Shown here: piece after piece, positions 27,654 to 38,300 of the stretch
How positions within the stretch are numbered: the first letter of the stretch is position 1
Layout: each line of letters begins with the position of its first letter
Assembly: GCF_021191695.1 (NCBI RefSeq)
Contig: NZ_JAIWPT010000005.1
Location: 62,001 to 126,000, forward strand
DNA length: 64,000 nucleotides
Origin: Proluteimonas luteida
Lineage (GTDB): Bacteria > Pseudomonadota > Gammaproteobacteria > Xanthomonadales > Xanthomonadaceae
Reading direction: 5' to 3'
Made by a program: the position numbers and the translations under genes
Notes under the pieces: model-generated
What the model saw: the letters and a program-made list of their open reading frames with translations, nothing else
What the model was told of the DNA's origin: nothing
Database searches by the model: none

Positions 27654-29393
27654 ATGAAAATGTGCGGCGCGAAGAGCTTGTGCGCATTCTATCCATTGCT
27701 GTCACTTGTTCTTGTTTTGCCCGGCGTCGCAATTTCCCAGTCAGGGATTACTGCGAACGAAAACTATGATCCTCACATCCGGCACCGCTCCTTGGTGGGG
27801 CCGGTTGATGGGAACGTCGCCTTTGGAGACAGGACCGACTTCTCATCCGGGGCGACCAGTTTTTATGTGACTGTGCTCAGCGTTCCCGGAAACAATGAAC
27901 TGGAAGTTGCCCTTCGTTACAAATATGTAAGGAACAGGGATTTTCTACAGAATACTGCGGCATCAACATGGGAGCGGGATGACCCGTACATTACTGGAGA
28001 TTTCAGTAAACGTGCCGGTTGGGTGCTTGGAAATGGAAGTGTCCCGACAACTTCCAGGACGACGTCAAGATGTTCTATGCCTACGGGGTATGCGACGCCA
28101 CCCGTTCTTCCAAGTGATAATGACAGGCCTGCAGAGTATTATCCTCATGAATACTGGTCTGGATACCGGTTAGTGCTGCCACGTGGTCAAGGGGCTTTGG
28201 TCAATCCTTTGGCCAATGCGCCAGCTCCGCCAGATGTTCCATCGCTCGGCGGACCATACAAATGGGCTACGAATGATGGGTGGTTCTTTTCATGCATCCC
28301 GCTCAAGAACGGTGTGGGTGAAGGGTTTCTTGCCCATTCTCCAGACGGGAGTAAGTACTTCTTCGACGATTACAGGCTGGGGCCAGAGCTTGCGCCAATC
28401 GACAAGTTAAACGGGTTCGGGCAGGATGTTACATTCCAGCGCCAGGAAATAAGAATCTACGCTTCCAGAATCGAAGACCGTTTTGGTAATCATGTCGAAG
28501 GGCTTTCTGGAAGTGACGGCAGGGTGATTAATGTGACTGCGTCTGGAGCGGTTGTGCAAGCCTCGTCCAGCGGGCGGCAATGGAGCGTATCCATTGGCAA
28601 CCCATTCGTAGTCACATATCCTGATGGATCGCAATGGAAACTGCAATCAAACTGGCAGATATTTCCGACCCAATATCCATATGGTGGGCCGGGGCAGTTT
28701 TGTTCGGCAACAAACCCTCCTGTGTCCGCAGCGGGCAATGGAACGATTACTGTCACGCTTCCTTCCGGAGCGATAGGGACCTTCAGTTTCACCCCGGTTC
28801 TGCGGGGTTACTCCTATGTTCCTTTGAGATGCATGAATCCGGAAGGTATGAATCCTCCATATGTTGTAGATCCGAGTAGGGTTACCGAGATCTCACTCAC
28901 CAGGAAATCTGTCAGTGGGCCTGGACTTGGTTCTTACTGGTCACAGATCACATACGGGCCGCCAAATGATTGCTATGCCGCCGGGTATCAACCAGCTACC
29001 TGTACAGCCAGCTCTCCAACGACGGTTGCAACCACGGTCACGCGATCGGATGGAACGTCAACCTTGTACACGTATGGAAACCGGTACCGTGTGAATCAGG
29101 GGCTGCTGTTGAGGCAGGAGGAGCGGCAGGGGTCTTCGCAGACGTTATCAGTGGAGACGAGGGAGTGGCGTGTGTTTGATGGCATCGGTGTATCGAGCCT
29201 GGGTCAATACAGTCAGGCGGGCTCGTTGGGCTCAGTCATGCGCCCGGCATTGTCAAAGAGGGTGCTGAACCAGCAGGGTCGTATATTTACATGGCAGGTT
29301 GCGACCGATTGCGGTTCCAATTCCGCTTCTCCGTGCTTTGATCTGCACGCGAGGCCTACAAAGATTGTGCGGAGCAGCCAGCCGGCTCCATGA
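27654..29393 (+). CDS. Secreted partner protein of the RHS/YD-repeat toxin
   Basis: The 579-residue product has a signal peptide (MKMCGAKSLCAFYPLLSLVLVLPGVA in part) and a beta-rich exported body. It opens ENYDPHIRHRSLVGPVDGN and repeats patterns such as DRFGNHVEGL, TYPDGSQWKLQ and TRSDGTSTLYTYGNRY, the vocabulary of SpvB/YD-repeat shell proteins. ATG follows GGAGAG. It precedes the RHS gene by 94 bases and probably supplies the N-terminal half of a two-part shell. Its codon use is strikingly AT-richer than its neighbours, a sign of recent transfer. No catalytic motif is seen. Confidence 0.75.
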   Translation: MKMCGAKSLCAFYPLLSLVLVLPGVAISQSGITANENYDPHIRHRSLVGPVDGNVAFGDRTDFSSGATSFYVTVLSVPGNNELEVALRYKYVRNRDFLQNTAASTWERDDPYITGDFSKRAGWVLGNGSVPTTSRTTSRCSMPTGYATPPVLPSDNDRPAEYYPHEYWSGYRLVLPRGQGALVNPLANAPAPPDVPSLGGPYKWATNDGWFFSCIPLKNGVGEGFLAHSPDGSKYFFDDYRLGPELAPIDKLNGFGQDVTFQRQEIRIYASRIEDRFGNHVEGLSGSDGRVINVTASGAVVQASSSGRQWSVSIGNPFVVTYPDGSQWKLQSNWQIFPTQYPYGGPGQFCSATNPPVSAAGNGTITVTLPSGAIGTFSFTPVLRGYSYVPLRCMNPEGMNPPYVVDPSRVTEISLTRKSVSGPGLGSYWSQITYGPPNDCYAAGYQPATCTASSPTTVATTVTRSDGTSTLYTYGNRYRVNQGLLLRQEERQGSSQTLSVETREWRVFDGIGVSSLGQYSQAGSLGSVMRPALSKRVLNQQGRIFTWQVATDCGSNSASPCFDLHARPTKIVRSSQPAP

Positions 29394-29487
29394 GTCATGG
29401 AAGACGTATGGCAAGTACGGACTCTTTGTCCCCATGTGATCTTGTTGGAACAATGATGTCGAGCAGGACAACTCAAGGGGAGCTGGG

Positions 29488-32400
29488 ATGCGACGGTCAC
29501 TGATCGGAAAGGCGGCTCTGCTTGCGGGCTTGTGGCTGGTTGGGGGGGGCGCCGGCCGAGGCCCAGACCTATACCAGTACCGAGGTGATCAATTACCACG
29601 ACGACCTGTCGAAATGGGTGCTGGGCCAGCAGAAAAAGCTGACCGTGAATGGTGCTGTGGCCTGGGAGGTCACATACAACGCCAACGCCCAGCCGACCGT
29701 CTCCAAGGCCTTCGGCAAGACGGTGCAGACTCTGACCTACAACGCCGACGGCACGGTCTCCACCGTCAAGGACGGCAACAACAACGTCACCACCTTGTCC
29801 AGCTGGTACCGCGGCATTCCGCGCAACATCCAGTATCCGGGCGGCAGCACCCAGTCGGCCGTGGTCAGTGCCGCCGGCTGGATCACGTCGGTTACCGACG
29901 AAACCGGCGCGAAGACCTGCTATGCGTACAACCCGATGGGCCGGGTGAACAGGATCACCTACCCATCGGAAACACAGGCCGGCGTGTGCGACACCTCCCA
30001 GTGGGCGGCAACCACGATCGATTTCGGCCCGCAACCCACTGGGGCAGCAGGGTTGCCCGCCGGCTATTGGCGGCAGGACATCGCCACCGGCAACTACCGC
30101 AAGCACGTCTATCACGATGCGCTCTGGCGCCCGGTCGTGGTGCGTGAACATGACCAGTCGAGTGTTTCGGCGACCACACGCTTCACCCGGTACGCATACG
30201 ACCATGCCGGCCGGGTGACCTTCGCCTCGTATCCCGGCACCAGCCACAATCTCACCACCGGCACCTGGAGCGAGTACGACGCCCTCGGCCGGCCAACGTC
30301 GGTCAGCCAGGACAGTGAGTTGGGCCTGCTGACCACCGCTACCGAATACCTGAGCAACTTCCGGACCCGGGTCACCAGCCCCAAAGGTGCGCAGACGACA
30401 ACCACATATCTGGCCTGGGACCAGCCGACCACTGATTATCCGGTCGCCATTGCCCAATCCGGCGGTGTCTATACTCATATCACCCGGGATGCCTTCGGGA
30501 AACCGACGCAACTGCGTCGCAGCAACAGCAGCAATCCGACTGGCGGCTCCGTAGGGGTCAACCGCAGCTACACCTACAACGCCAACCAGGAGCTGTGCCG
30601 CAGCGTGGACCCGGAGAACGGTGCGACGCTGATGGGCTACGACGGCGCCGGCAACCTGGCGTGGTCCGCGGCGGGCCTGCCGGCGGAGACCGCCTGCCAC
30701 GCCGCCGGCAATACCGGCACGATCAACCCGCGCAAGGTCACGCGCAGCTACGACGGCCGCAACCGCCTCACCGCGCTGTCCTTCGCCAACGGCATCGGCA
30801 ACCAGGCCTGGACATACACGCCCGACGGCCTGCCGGCGACCATCGTCACCCACAACACCAGCGGCGGCACCCTGGTCACCAACGCCTACAGCTACAACCG
30901 GCGTCGCCTGCTGACCGGCGAGAGCGTCAAGCGCGGCACGGCAGCGGCCTGGTCGATCGGCTACGGCTACAACGGCAACGGCCACCCGGCCAGCCTGGTG
31001 TATCCGTCCGGGCTGACCGTGAACCACGCGCCCAATGCGCTGGGCCAGCCGACGCAGGCGGGGACGTTCGCCAGCGGGGTGAACTACTTCCCCAACGGTG
31101 CGATCAAGTCGTTCACCTACGGCAACGGCATCGTCCATACCCTGACCCAGAACGCCCGTGGCCTGCCGCTGCGCAGCACCGACTGCACCACCACGGGGAC
31201 GTGCGCGGCGGCCAACCGGCGACTGGACCTGCAATACGGCTACGACCAGCACGGCAACGTCACCGGCATCACCGACCATACGTCCTCAGGCAGGCAGACC
31301 CGGGGCATGAGTTACGACGTACGCGACAGGCTGGTCCAGACCACCTCGGGCATGTTCGGTACGGCCAGTTACGCCTACAGTGTGCTGGACAACCTGACCA
31401 CGGTCAGCGTGAGCGGCGGCAGCCAGTCGCGCAACCACACCTACACCTACGACACCACGACCCGTCGGCTGAGCCAGGTCAAGAACACCGTGGGCGGCGC
31501 GGTGGTGGCGAACCTGACCTACGACGTGCAGGGCAACCTGGCGGGCAAGGGCGCGCAGACCTACCAGTTCGACCTGGGCAACCGGCTGCGCAGCGTGCCG
31601 GGCAGGGAAACCGGCTACGAGTACGACGGCCACGGCCGCCGGGTGCATGCGCAGACGGTGGGCAGCAGCCAGATCCTGTCGCAGTACGGCAACGCCGGGC
31701 AGCTGCTGTACCAGCAGGACCACAAGCAGGCGAAACGGATCGACTACATCTACCTGGGAAGCAGCCTGGTGGCGTTCCGGGAGCGCCCGCTGACCACGGC
31801 CACGGAAACGGTGAAGTACCAGCACACCGATGCCCTGGGCACGCCGATCGCGGTGACGAATGCGACGAAGGCGACGATCGAAACCGGCGAGTACGAGCCA
31901 TACGGGCAACTGGTGAACAAGGTGCTGCCGGACGGTCCGGGGTTCACGGGTCATGTGCAGGATGCGGCGACGGGGCTGACGTACATGCAGCAGCGCTATT
32001 ACGATCCGCAGCTGGGAGTGTTCCTCAGCGTCGATCCCATCACGGCGTATGGCAACCCAATAGGCGCATTCAATCGCTATCGCTATGCAGCCAACAATCC
32101 GTACAAGTTCGTTGACCCGGATGGCCGCGATATCAAGTGTGCCAGCAACACCTGCCAGTTGGTGCCGATTGGTGGCAATCTCCCCACCGTGAACTTCCCT
32201 AGGCCAAAAGGTTTTCCCGCGAGTATCAGCGAGAGGGATTCGTTCTTCCATCACGTTTACCGATTTACTGATTCGGCCGGAAGTGGTGATGGTGCTTACA
32301 GTCAACGCCTTAACGAGCAGTTGGTCAGCAACCCAACGCCCATGCAAGATGAGCCCGCCACCTTGCAAGGCAACAAGATCGACGTGAACGCGAATAACGC

Positions 32401-32677
32401 GATTAGCAGGCTAACCGGCCAGGACAACGTGATGTCGTATCAGATACCCCTGCAAAATGGAACCAGCGCCGTTCTCAATGTCACGACCGGCAACCATGCT
32501 GCCACTTGGGGGATTGTGTTGAGGCTAGTCCAGCCCGGCCAAGGAGGTGAGCAGAACATTGTCACGTATGGTGAAGGCAACTCCTTCCTGCAACGTGTCT
32601 TCGACCCCGATAACAACCAATCTCGGGAAGTGTGGTCGCGAAGTGCAGAAGAGATCAGCCGGAGAGCCCGGCCATGA
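29488..32677 (+). CDS. Secreted RHS/YD-repeat polymorphic toxin, frame broken at a G8 run
   Basis: From ATG at 29488 the frame reads MRRSLIGKAALLAGLWLVGG, a signal peptide, then meets eight G (29542-29549). The remaining protein is in another frame. With seven G the frames join as ...VGGAPAEA-QTYTSTEV, a perfect signal cleavage site, giving 1062 residues. Without the fix, only a poor TTG start at 29522 reaches the body. YD repeats such as GYDGAGNL, TYDVQGNL and GYEYDGHGRR fill the middle. The RHS core end (YMQQRYYDPQLGVFLSVDPI, PYKFVDPDGRDI) precedes a roughly 180-residue C-terminal toxin domain of no family I recognise. The 3' end overlaps an immunity gene. Confidence 0.8.
29542..29549 (+). 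repeat. Poly-G tract (G8) in the signal-peptide codons
   Basis: Eight consecutive G interrupt the reading frame of the RHS toxin. Loss of one G, or gain of two, would restore it. Such tracts are classic slipped-strand switches but also classic sequencing-error sites. Confidence 0.8.
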
Positions 32678-33039
32678 GAGCGTTGGTTGCCATTTCCTTC
32701 CTGGTATCGTTGGCGCTCTACCTCGCCCAGATTTTCCTTTACACGAAGGATCAAGAAATCATCGTGTATGGAGTGTTCGGCGCGTTGTGGTTCCTGGCCT
32801 TGTCCCTCAATGCGTTTGGCGCGCAAATCAAGAGCACGACCACGGGCATCTTCCTCCTTTCCGGTCTGGCCGCTTTTGGATTGGGGTTCATCCCCCATCG
32901 CCTGCGCCTTAGCCCAGGGATCGACATCTACGTAGTCCTGTTCCCGATGATCCACTTCCTGGCGACGTTTGCCTTCCTGACAGCCAAGCGCAAGGCTGGC
33001 GAGGACCGAGGTCAGAGAACAATTGATCCGGCTCCATGA
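32674..33039 (+). CDS. Four-helix membrane immunity protein candidate
   Basis: The 121-residue protein has four predicted membrane helices (about 4-24, 29-48, 55-73 and 81-102) and a polar C-terminal tail. Its ATG overlaps the stop codon of the RHS toxin (ATGA), with GGAG placed inside the toxin coding end. Position, size and overlap are those of cognate immunity genes of polymorphic toxins. A membrane immunity protein suggests that the toxin acts on or through the inner membrane. No family is recognised, and the immunity role is inferred from context. Confidence 0.7.
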   Translation: MRALVAISFLVSLALYLAQIFLYTKDQEIIVYGVFGALWFLALSLNAFGAQIKSTTTGIFLLSGLAAFGLGFIPHRLRLSPGIDIYVVLFPMIHFLATFAFLTAKRKAGEDRGQRTIDPAP

Positions 33040-33078
33040 AACATAAGGCCCGCGTCTGTGGGCGGGCCTTCAGACTGC

Positions 33079-33110
33079 TGACAAACTCCGGCCCCGGCCG
33101 GAGTTTGTCA
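33079..33110 (+). terminator. Strong palindrome ending the toxin operon
   Basis: A perfect 15-bp inverted repeat TGACAAACTCCGGCC with a two-base loop is followed by TTTCTAATT. A smaller hairpin GGCCCGC/GCGGGCC precedes it at 33047-33067. Together they are the likely transcription end. Confidence 0.7.
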
Positions 33111-33213
33111 TTTCTAATTGCTCATGCTTAAAAACCCGGCGCCCGGGGTAATCGTAAGCTTCGCAGAATTCCGGACATCCCCAAAATAAATAGTCGTCCC
33201 TGAAGAATTCATT

Positions 33214-34579
33214 TCAACCTGCAGTTGCCATCCCCACCGGCCGCGGACCTTGAACACTCTGGATCAGGGTTGCCCGCAGCCAGGCACGCAGAAATGCAAT
33301 CCACCGCAGCAGCCAGCGGATGCTGTAGCCGGCCGCGCAGGCGATCACGTGCAACGCGTCGCCCTTTGCACCCTTGAGGTGACAGCGGCGCAACCGGCAA
33401 TCGTCCTTCAAGTGTCCGATCACCGGCTCGATCGCCTGTCGCCGTTTCACCCACGCCCACTGCCGCCGCGTCAGCGACTTCGGCTTTCCCCGGTGCAGGA
33501 TGCTGGCGCCTTCGATCTCCCGGCCGCGATAGCCCAGATCCACGATCGCCGTCCGTGGCTTCTGGCCGCTGACGATCTCCACCTGCTCAAGCTGCTCTTC
33601 AAGCGTGTCGCCGTCGTACGGGTTGCCGGCAAAACTCCGGGCGCCGACCACCAGCCCCTTCCGGGCCGTCACCGCTATGCCCACCTTCACCCCAAACTCG
33701 TAGGGCTTGCGTGCCTTGCCCTTGCCGATGCACTCCACCTCCGGCGCGTGCAGGGCGTAGAGCTTGTGCTTGTCCTTTGGGCTGTTGGCTCCGGATCCGC
33801 TCGGCCCGCTCCAGCCACACCTGCATCTGTTCACGGACCGTGCCTTCCCGTGCGTCCAACTGCCGGCCGATATCCCGGATCACCCGGCCCAGCAGCGTGC
33901 GCTGCCGACGCAGCACCTTGCGCATGCGCTTGAACTGCCGGGTGTGGGCGTGGCGGCCGGCCTTGCGGGCCAGCCCCGGCGCCTCTCGCTCGTAGGTCTG
34001 GCGCAGCTTGATGTCATGGCGCCGGCTCAGCAGCACCAGCTTCCTGCGCGCCACCTCCAGCAACCGACTGTCGGTCGGGTGGGCGATGGCCTTCTCCTGC
34101 ACCGTCGTGTCCACGATCACCCGCGACAACTCACGGGCATCGACCGCCTTCAGCGAGCGCGCCGCGGCGATCGTCTGCGCCAGCAACTCTTCCATGCCGG
34201 CCTTGCCCAGTCGCTGCCGCCAGCGCGTCAGCGAACTGGGGTTGCACGGCAGCGCCGTCTGGAACACCACCTCACCGGTGAAGAACTGCCAGTAAGGGTT
34301 CTCCAGCCAGCGCAAGCACACCTCCTCGTCGGACAGGTCGTAGGCGTGCTTCAGATACAGCAGCCCGGACATCAGCCGCACCGGCAGCGCCGGACGGCCG
34401 CCGCCTGCCGGATCGGGCGGCAGTGTTGGCGCGAGGGCGTCCTCCAACTCGGCCCAAGGTATCCGCCCGGCCAGCTTCGCCAGCGGATGGCGCAGGTCGA
34501 TCTGGTTCTCCAAGCGGGAACGGAACAGCTCGTCGGCGTGGGCGTCGGTACTGTCGGCAGCGCCGGGGCGCTTGCGCAT
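33214..34579 (-). mobile_element. IS5-family transposase gene with a frameshift
   Basis: ATG at 34579 opens MRKRPGAADSTDAHADELFR and continues through an N-terminal DUF772-type domain (LVRLMSGLLYLKHAYDLSDEEV-like) to VDTTVQEKAI, the first catalytic Asp region. Near 33775 an extra G in CCCAAAGG shifts the frame. The other frame then carries DKHKLYALHAPEVECIGKGKA, IVDLGYRGRE and the C-terminal KRRQAIEPVIGHLKDD (DDE glutamate region). Both halves are otherwise intact, so the break is recent or a sequencing error. I could not find clear terminal inverted repeats. Confidence 0.8.
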
Positions 34580-34911
34580 CCGGTGGCTCCAAACTGCAAG
34601 AAAACAGGCGCCAGCGTAGCGGCTTCTCAACAGCCAAAGGCTGGTCAATCTTGTAGTTCCGGCATACCCCTACAGGGAGAAACGAGCTATACGTCCTGCG
34701 TCAAACGATTTCTTCAGGGAAGACGACGTAGCGGCAAGGTGTGGAGTACGGACGTTTATGAGTGGCCGTCCTCGCCAGACGTTCACTGGGCCGCGCCGGT
34801 GGCCATGGAGAAAGAAATTCTCGCCTTCAAATCACGTGCTGCACTTGATTCTTGAGGCCGCCTTTCTATCCGGAGGAGACTCATGAGTGGACGGATGTGC
34901 CGAACTACCTT
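34580..34911. other. Intergenic stretch beside the IS, with a possible gene scrap
   Basis: No complete gene is seen. One plus-strand frame ends KRFLQGRRRSGKVWSTDVYE and MEKEILAFKSRAALDS before a stop at about 34855, which may be the tail of a gene cut by the insertion element. A well-placed AGGAGG before ATG at about 34883 leads only to a ten-codon frame. Confidence 0.3.
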
Positions 34912-35331
34912 TTAGGCTCTGATCAACCTGGCAAGGTTCTCGCCAACGTTAGAAGCCTTAGCCGATGACGATACCTCGCACTCCCATATCACAAAGACTC
35001 TCCAGCCGCTTTCTTCCAGTTGGCTTGTAACTCGGACATCCCTTGACACATTCTTCTCGAACTTCTCCAGCCAGAATGGCGTGTTGCTCTTTGGTGTCGT
35101 CGCGATACTGCATCCTGCATGCCGGTGCCAGAAGCAACCATGGACGAACACCACTGCCTTGTAGCGGGGAAACACAAGGTCCGGCTTGCCTGGCAGCCCT
35201 GCCCCGTGAAGCCGGTAGCGGAGGCCAAGGCGGTGCAGGACCTTGCGGAGCGCAAGCTCTGGCCGGGTATTCTTGCCCCGGATCCGGGACATCCTTTCCG
35301 AGCGCTCGGCAGGAGAGAGGAAGTCGGCCAT
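34912..35331 (-). CDS. vsr: Very short patch repair endonuclease
   Basis: The 139-residue protein has the complete Vsr pattern: MSRIRGKNTRPELALRK near the N-terminus, Asp51 in GKPDLVFPRYKAVVFVHG, the zinc/active-site stretch FVHGCFWHRHAGC, and a WRVFVIWECE C-terminus. Vsr nicks 5' of the T in T:G mismatches produced by deamination of 5-methylcytosine, and normally travels with a C5 methyltransferase. It is the last gene of the minus-strand cassette, seven bases after the giant ATPase. ATG at 35331 gives the usual length. Confidence 0.92.
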   Translation of the reverse strand: MADFLSPAERSERMSRIRGKNTRPELALRKVLHRLGLRYRLHGAGLPGKPDLVFPRYKAVVFVHGCFWHRHAGCSIATTPKSNTPFWLEKFEKNVSRDVRVTSQLEESGWRVFVIWECEVSSSAKASNVGENLARLIRA

Positions 35332-35338
35332 GCCATCT

Positions 35339-38300
35339 CTAGGCCCCGCTGGAGCCATTCCTCGCGAGTTCGTAGAACGGGAGTCCCCGGATCACCTCGC
35401 CGGCGACACTGGCTGTCTTGTAGAGGCAGTGGTGGTTGGGCAGGGTCTTTACCCGTTCGGAAAGCTCGCCCAGGTCGGCGGTGAAACCGAGTGCCCCAAG
35501 CTCTGCCGGGGTAACGTTGGGGACCTTGTGGATGAACCAGGTCAGCAGCGGGTCCCGGTAGTCCGTCGTGGCCGTCTTGAAATGCCTGAGATATTGCGAG
35601 GCCAGGATCACACCTGTTCCGAATTCCCGGCCTTGCAGCAACAGCTTGCGTAGTACATCGAACTCGTAGCGCATGATGTTGTCCGCCTCGTCGACCAGCA
35701 GGTACGAATCGACTACCCGCAGTTGGGGGTCGGTACCAACGAAGGGTCGCTTGGGAGTCCTGAGCATGTTCTCGTAGAACATGTTCAGCATGATGGCAAC
35801 CAGCATGTTCTTGCTGCGGTCGTCCTGACCCATCGCATCAAGCGATATCACCACGATGCCATCGAGGAACTTGTCGAATGGCTTGGTCTTGGCCGGGTCT
35901 TTCTCGAAGACCTCCATGTCGACGAGGTCGTCGATTATCGCCATTGGCGAGTCAGATTTACCGGCAAGCAACTTGCGATATTCTGCATGGACGTCATAGA
36001 TGGTTGGAGGTCGGCCTTCCGTCGTGCAAGCGTCGTAGGCGCCGCGGACCGCACCCTTGAGCTTGTCGCGTTGCACGGGGCCAATGCCGGAGTACACCTT
36101 GTCTAGTACATCGGCAAAGAAGCGGAACCTGTCCAGCCATGGGGCCACGGATTCGCCCATCGACGAGGTATCGAACAAGTTGAGTGGCAAGCGAGTGGGC
36201 CTTACCACGCGCGCGCCCGTTGCCTCGATGAACTCTGGACTGCTGTAGTCACGCTTGTAGTCGAATACAAGGAACCGGGGCTTGATGCCGCGGTTCTCCC
36301 GGCTTGCAGTGGCGATCTGGAATATTAGCGACTTGAGGAGTTGGGTCTTGCCAGTTCCCAGGTCTCCCACTACGCCGATGTTGAGGTGGTTGAGTCGGGT
36401 ATCGGAAACGTTCAGCGCAAGCGGGCGGGGCTCGAAGCCATCGACGGTCCTCCCGATCGACAGGACAATGCCATCGGCAGGGATCTGGCTGGATATCGTG
36501 GTCCCCGTCCTAGCCCGTGGATGCAGGCCGGGGGGCTGGCCTTGGGTGATGCCATCGCCGGATGCTGCGCCCAGCGTGTCAGGCTCTGGCGCAGGCGGAG
36601 GCATGTCGGTCCCGTCGTCCTCTGGGGGGCGCGCGGTTACGGGGGGAGAGGCCGTACTGGCTGTGTGGCCCGGGGGTAGCAGACGCCAGTCGCCAACCTT
36701 GGCTCGTACTGTCTCGTAGAAGCCCTGGGCGTCGCCACCCACGATACGCCCGGCATCCTGCGGGGACACGGAGATGCTCTCGTGGAACCCGTCCCCATCA
36801 TGGTCGAGTGCGTTGCTCGTGGATGATCCATCCACGACAATGAGCCGGCCGCTGTCGTCGATGGTGATCTCCGAGGTCGGGCCGAGCATCGCAGCGGCAA
36901 TGCGCTCGTGGTAGCTGGCCCAGCGTCCAGTCTGCTCCTTGGCTAGCACGTGCTGGCTATAGACACGCAATCCGAAGCCGACCATCGACAGCAACAAGTG
37001 CTGGTATGCCAGCTTCCACGCCAGGGACTTGGCAGCATGCTGTTCCATTTCCTTGAATAGCGAGGATAGTGCTTTGGCTTGGCCCAGAGCCTCCCTGGCG
37101 TCCCTCGGGCTGAGCGTGTTGCCTTGCTGCCGGCACTTCACCTCGACTGGCGTGAGACGGATGCGGACTGGTCCATTGCCAACGCGAAGACCTATGACCA
37201 ACAGGTCCGGGCGTGAGAGCGAGGCTTCCTTGCGCTCCTTGCCGAGCGACCGGGCGAGATCCGCGAGATAGCCACGGAAAGGATCGACAGGGACGATGAT
37301 CGCGATGGATGCATCGCCCGGCGAGCCGGACAGCACGGGCAGTATGCTGTTCAGGTTGCCTGACATACGGAACTGGTCCTGCAGCAGCCGGACTGCGAGG
37401 AACAGGCCAAGGTCGCCGGTGGCCCCGGAATCGTCGCCGGAGAGGCCGCGGACTGTCGGGATGCCGCGCCTTGCCACCTCGAGGAGGATTTGCTCGATCT
37501 GGCCATCGCCTAGCTGGCTGCAGCCAGGTAGGGGACGCAATACCCTGGCGAGGGCATCGCGATCGGCATCCCGGACCTGGGATAGCAAGTAATAGCCGTT
37601 GGTATCGCCGGCCCGGTGGGAGTAGGAGGGTAAGTCGTAGTCCCAGAGATAGGTACCCTTGATCCATCCCCCCAGGAAGCAGGCTGGGTCGATGGCGGAG
37701 GACGAAACTGCGACGAAGCCAGCCTTCTTTTCCTCCAGCATGCTGGAGACGGCATGTACGTTGGGGGCGAACTGCAGTCCGATTGCGGTGTCTTGCCCCC
37801 CCTCCAGCGCGCTGATGCAGTGGGCCACCTTGTCCGCGAATACCTCGCCCGAGGGAGGTGCGGGCAAGCCTTGCCGCGACTCGCTGAGGAATGCCCCGTG
37901 CAACTGGCGCCTGATCCGATGCCGGATCAGGCCTCCCGTCCCGAGGGGGGAGCGCATGCCGACTGTCGTGGACTCTGGTTGCGCCGAATCTAGCTGGGCA
38001 ATGATGCCGAGGTCTGGCTTGGAACCGGCAGGCTGCTTGTCGAACCAGCGCACGTGGTTGTCCGTGTCCTCGGACAGGTTCGCGACCATGGCCTGGTCAG
38101 GGCGCGAGCTGTCCGGCCTGGTATCGAAGACCTCGAGTATCCTCGGGCCGATGCCTTGCATAGTTGCACGTACATCGCCATTGCCGAATCGCCGCGTGCA
38201 CCAAGTGGCAAGTCCCTCGTTGCAGGCATCAGTGGCGCCGCCGCCGCTGGACACTACAAGGCTGACGATGGGCTTGGCAGCGAGGAGATCGGAGACGTCC

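Noticed and set aside
29522..32677. TTG at 29522 as the natural start of the RHS protein
   Set aside because: It would give a short head MRACGWLGGAPAEA without a proper hydrophobic core, while the other frame plus one base change gives a perfect signal peptide.
33119..34690. Terminal inverted repeats of the IS5 element
   Set aside because: Similar words (TTCCGGACATCCCC and TTCCGGCATACCCC) occur on both sides but in direct, not inverted, orientation, so they do not define the ends.
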